Below, piece after piece: positions 62,169 through 63,425 of a DNA stretch of 63,425 bases. A program made the position numbers and the translations under genes. Position 1 is the stretch's first letter. Every line of letters begins with the position of its first letter. The stretch is taken from positions 1-63,425 of the forward strand of contig CALUHX010000013.1 of NCBI GenBank assembly GCA_944320555.1, read 5' to 3'. Below the pieces are notes generated by a model. That model worked only from the letters and a program-made list of their open reading frames with translations, had not been told where the DNA came from and made no database searches. Source of the stretch: an uncultured Butyricimonas sp. (GTDB lineage Bacteria; Bacteroidota; Bacteroidia; Bacteroidales; Marinifilaceae).

Positions 62169-63305
62169 ATGAAAAACATACTCACGCTCCTTCTCGCATT
62201 GCTTGCCTTGAACGCCCCGGCCATCACGCTTTCCAAAGAGGCCACTATCAGCGTGCTCACCTGTTCGCCGGGCGACGAGATGTATTCCCTGTTCGGCCAC
62301 ACGGGCATCCGGGTCACCGACCCCGCACAAGGGCTGGACATCGTGTTCAACTACGGCACGTTCGACTTCGACACCCAAGGATTCTACCTCAAATTCGCCC
62401 GGGGACTGCTCCCCTACCAACTCTCCATCTCCCGCTTCCGCTACTTCAAAGCCGCCTACGAGGAAGAACGCCGCAGCATATACTCACAAACCCTGCGGCT
62501 GGATTCCGTGCAGAAACAACGGCTCATGAACCTGCTGGAAGAAAACTACCGCCCCGAAAACCGCTCTTATCTATACAACTTCCTCTACGACAACTGCTCC
62601 ACCCGTGTCCGGGACATCATAGAAAAAAGCTTGGGCGGCGAAGTGGAATGGAGGACCCGGGAAAAGGACAAGAGTTTTTGGAACCTGCTGGACGAGTACA
62701 TGGCCTCCTCCCCGTGGATTCAGTGGGGCATCCACACGATTTTAGGCTCTCCTGCCAACGCCGACGCCAACCGCCGCGAGGAGATGTTCCTGCCGGACTA
62801 TCTCATGTTCGCCATTGACTCCGCCTACCACGACGGCAACCGCCTCGCCGCTCCCGTCGAGGTCGTTTACCAAGCCCCCGCCCGCAAATCAGGCACGCCG
62901 TGGTATCTCTCGCCCGGCTTTGTGTTTCCCGCCTGCGTCCTCTTGCTGGCCGGCCTGCTCCAACGCGTCAAAGGGCGGAGGCTGCTGAAGGCGGCGGCCT
63001 TTCCCTTCTTCCTCGTGAGCGGAGTTATCGGCTGCCTTCTCATCTTTCTGGGTTATTTCACGGCCCATCCGACCACCGCACCCAACTTCAACCTCGTCTG
63101 GGCCAATCCGCTCAACCTGCCCGTCGCCTTTCTTCTAATCAAGAAACGCATTCCTTGGCTGGCGCGCAAATACCTGCTCGTTTACCTGTGCGTGTTGGCG
63201 GCAGGCTTCGCATGCTGGTTCCTGCTCACGCCCGCCGTCCTGTACTCCACCCTTGCCGTCATCGCCTGGATGGCCTACCTCTCATATCGCCTCCAAAAAC
63301 TATGA
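62169..63305 (+). CDS. DUF4105 (Lnb N-terminal-like) exported membrane protein
   Basis: 378 residues. Signal peptide (about 1-19, LALLALNAPA), then the DUF4105 domain (about 25-235) with CSPGDEMYSLFGHTGIRVTD, NYGTFDF and YNFLYDNCSTRVRDIIE, in which the conserved H and C suggest a papain-like NlpC-type hydrolase of lipids or amides. Four membrane helices fill the last 130 residues. Common in Bacteroidales, role unproved. It starts 12 bases after truA. Confidence 0.85.
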   Translation: MKNILTLLLALLALNAPAITLSKEATISVLTCSPGDEMYSLFGHTGIRVTDPAQGLDIVFNYGTFDFDTQGFYLKFARGLLPYQLSISRFRYFKAAYEEERRSIYSQTLRLDSVQKQRLMNLLEENYRPENRSYLYNFLYDNCSTRVRDIIEKSLGGEVEWRTREKDKSFWNLLDEYMASSPWIQWGIHTILGSPANADANRREEMFLPDYLMFAIDSAYHDGNRLAAPVEVVYQAPARKSGTPWYLSPGFVFPACVLLLAGLLQRVKGRRLLKAAAFPFFLVSGVIGCLLIFLGYFTAHPTTAPNFNLVWANPLNLPVAFLLIKKRIPWLARKYLLVYLCVLAAGFACWFLLTPAVLYSTLAVIAWMAYLSYRLQKL

Positions 63306-63326
63306 CACATTTTTCTCGAAATGCAC

Positions 63327-63356
63327 TTGCAAATTCAAATAAAAGCGTTACTTTTG
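63327..63356 (+). promoter_or_regulatory. promoter of tRNA-Phe
   Basis: TTG (63327-63329), 19-base spacer, TACTTTTG (63349-63356), 16 bases before the tRNA. Confidence 0.65.
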
Positions 63357-63372
63357 CATCCGCAATCACAAC

Positions 63373-63425
63373 GGTGCCATAGCTCAGTTGGTAGAGCAAA
63401 GGACTGAAAATCCTTGTGTCCCCGG
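63373..63425 (+). tRNA. tRNA-Phe (GAA), 3' end beyond the window
   Basis: Acceptor GGTGCCA, D-arm with AGCTCAGTTGGTAGAGC, anticodon stem-loop AGGACTGAAAATCCT with GAA anticodon, then the start of the variable loop and T-arm. The last 20 or so bases lie outside. Confidence 0.95.

Overview
The window is a 63.4-kb piece of chromosome from a member of the order Bacteroidales. The evidence is a SusC/SusD pair with ECF sigma and FecR anti-sigma genes, a UpxY-type antiterminator heading a capsule locus, an Rnf operon in the order BCDGEA, and many promoters of the Bacteroidetes type (-33 TTTG, -7 TAnnTTTG). Gene content (peptide transport, peptidases, a SusCD locus without glycosidases) recalls the Odoribacter/Butyricimonas side of the order, but that is inference. 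Base composition is uneven by eye: about 3.0-12.1 kb is very AT-rich, 41-50 kb is very GC-rich.

Region 1 (1-16.5 kb, minus strand) is a surface polysaccharide locus. Transcription would start beyond 16.5 kb and run leftwards: upxY, an unrecognised gene in the usual upxZ place, a UDP-GlcNAc 4-epimerase and a UDP-sugar dehydrogenase (together predicted to make UDP-GalNAcA), a toxin-antitoxin pair, a flippase, a pyruvyl transferase, glycosyltransferases, a polymerase, an acetyltransferase, an ADP-ribosyltransferase-like gene, an IS66 remnant, and a duplicated Rpn-nuclease/glycosyltransferase unit whose second glycosyltransferase has decayed. The locus runs off the left edge. Upstream of upxY is a 1.1-kb gene-free stretch. 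It holds what looks like an invertible promoter, now facing away from the capsule genes, plus an 11-bp repeat array and a large hairpin element.

Region 2 (17.6-25.5 kb, plus) is housekeeping and energy: era, der, an RseC-like gene and rnfBCDGEA, closed by a strong two-way terminator. Region 3 (25.5-38.5 kb) is a nutrient-uptake locus: ECF sigma gene divergent from FecR anti-sigma, SusC with an STN signalling domain, SusD, four surface lipoproteins including a metallophosphoesterase, and a secreted thioredoxin. It has no glycosidase, so its ligand may not be a plain glycan.

Region 4 (38.5-50.3 kb) has the CCA-adding enzyme, mutY, an M3 peptidase, a fluoride channel, a C1 peptidase and a GH29-GH3 operon. 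A two-gene RloA/RloB (AbiL-like) defence cassette with its own promoter sits at the 3' end of the GH3 gene between two identical 109-bp copies of that 3' end. Region 5 (52.4-63.4 kb) has a VanX-like dipeptidase, peptidase T, an OPT transporter, a transglutaminase-like lipoprotein, a DHODH-like enzyme, YggS, TruA, a DUF4105 protein and the start of tRNA-Phe. Two copies of an unrecognised 176-187-bp repeat element, in opposite orientations and each with an internal 11-bp tandem array, lie at 52.6 and 57.9 kb.
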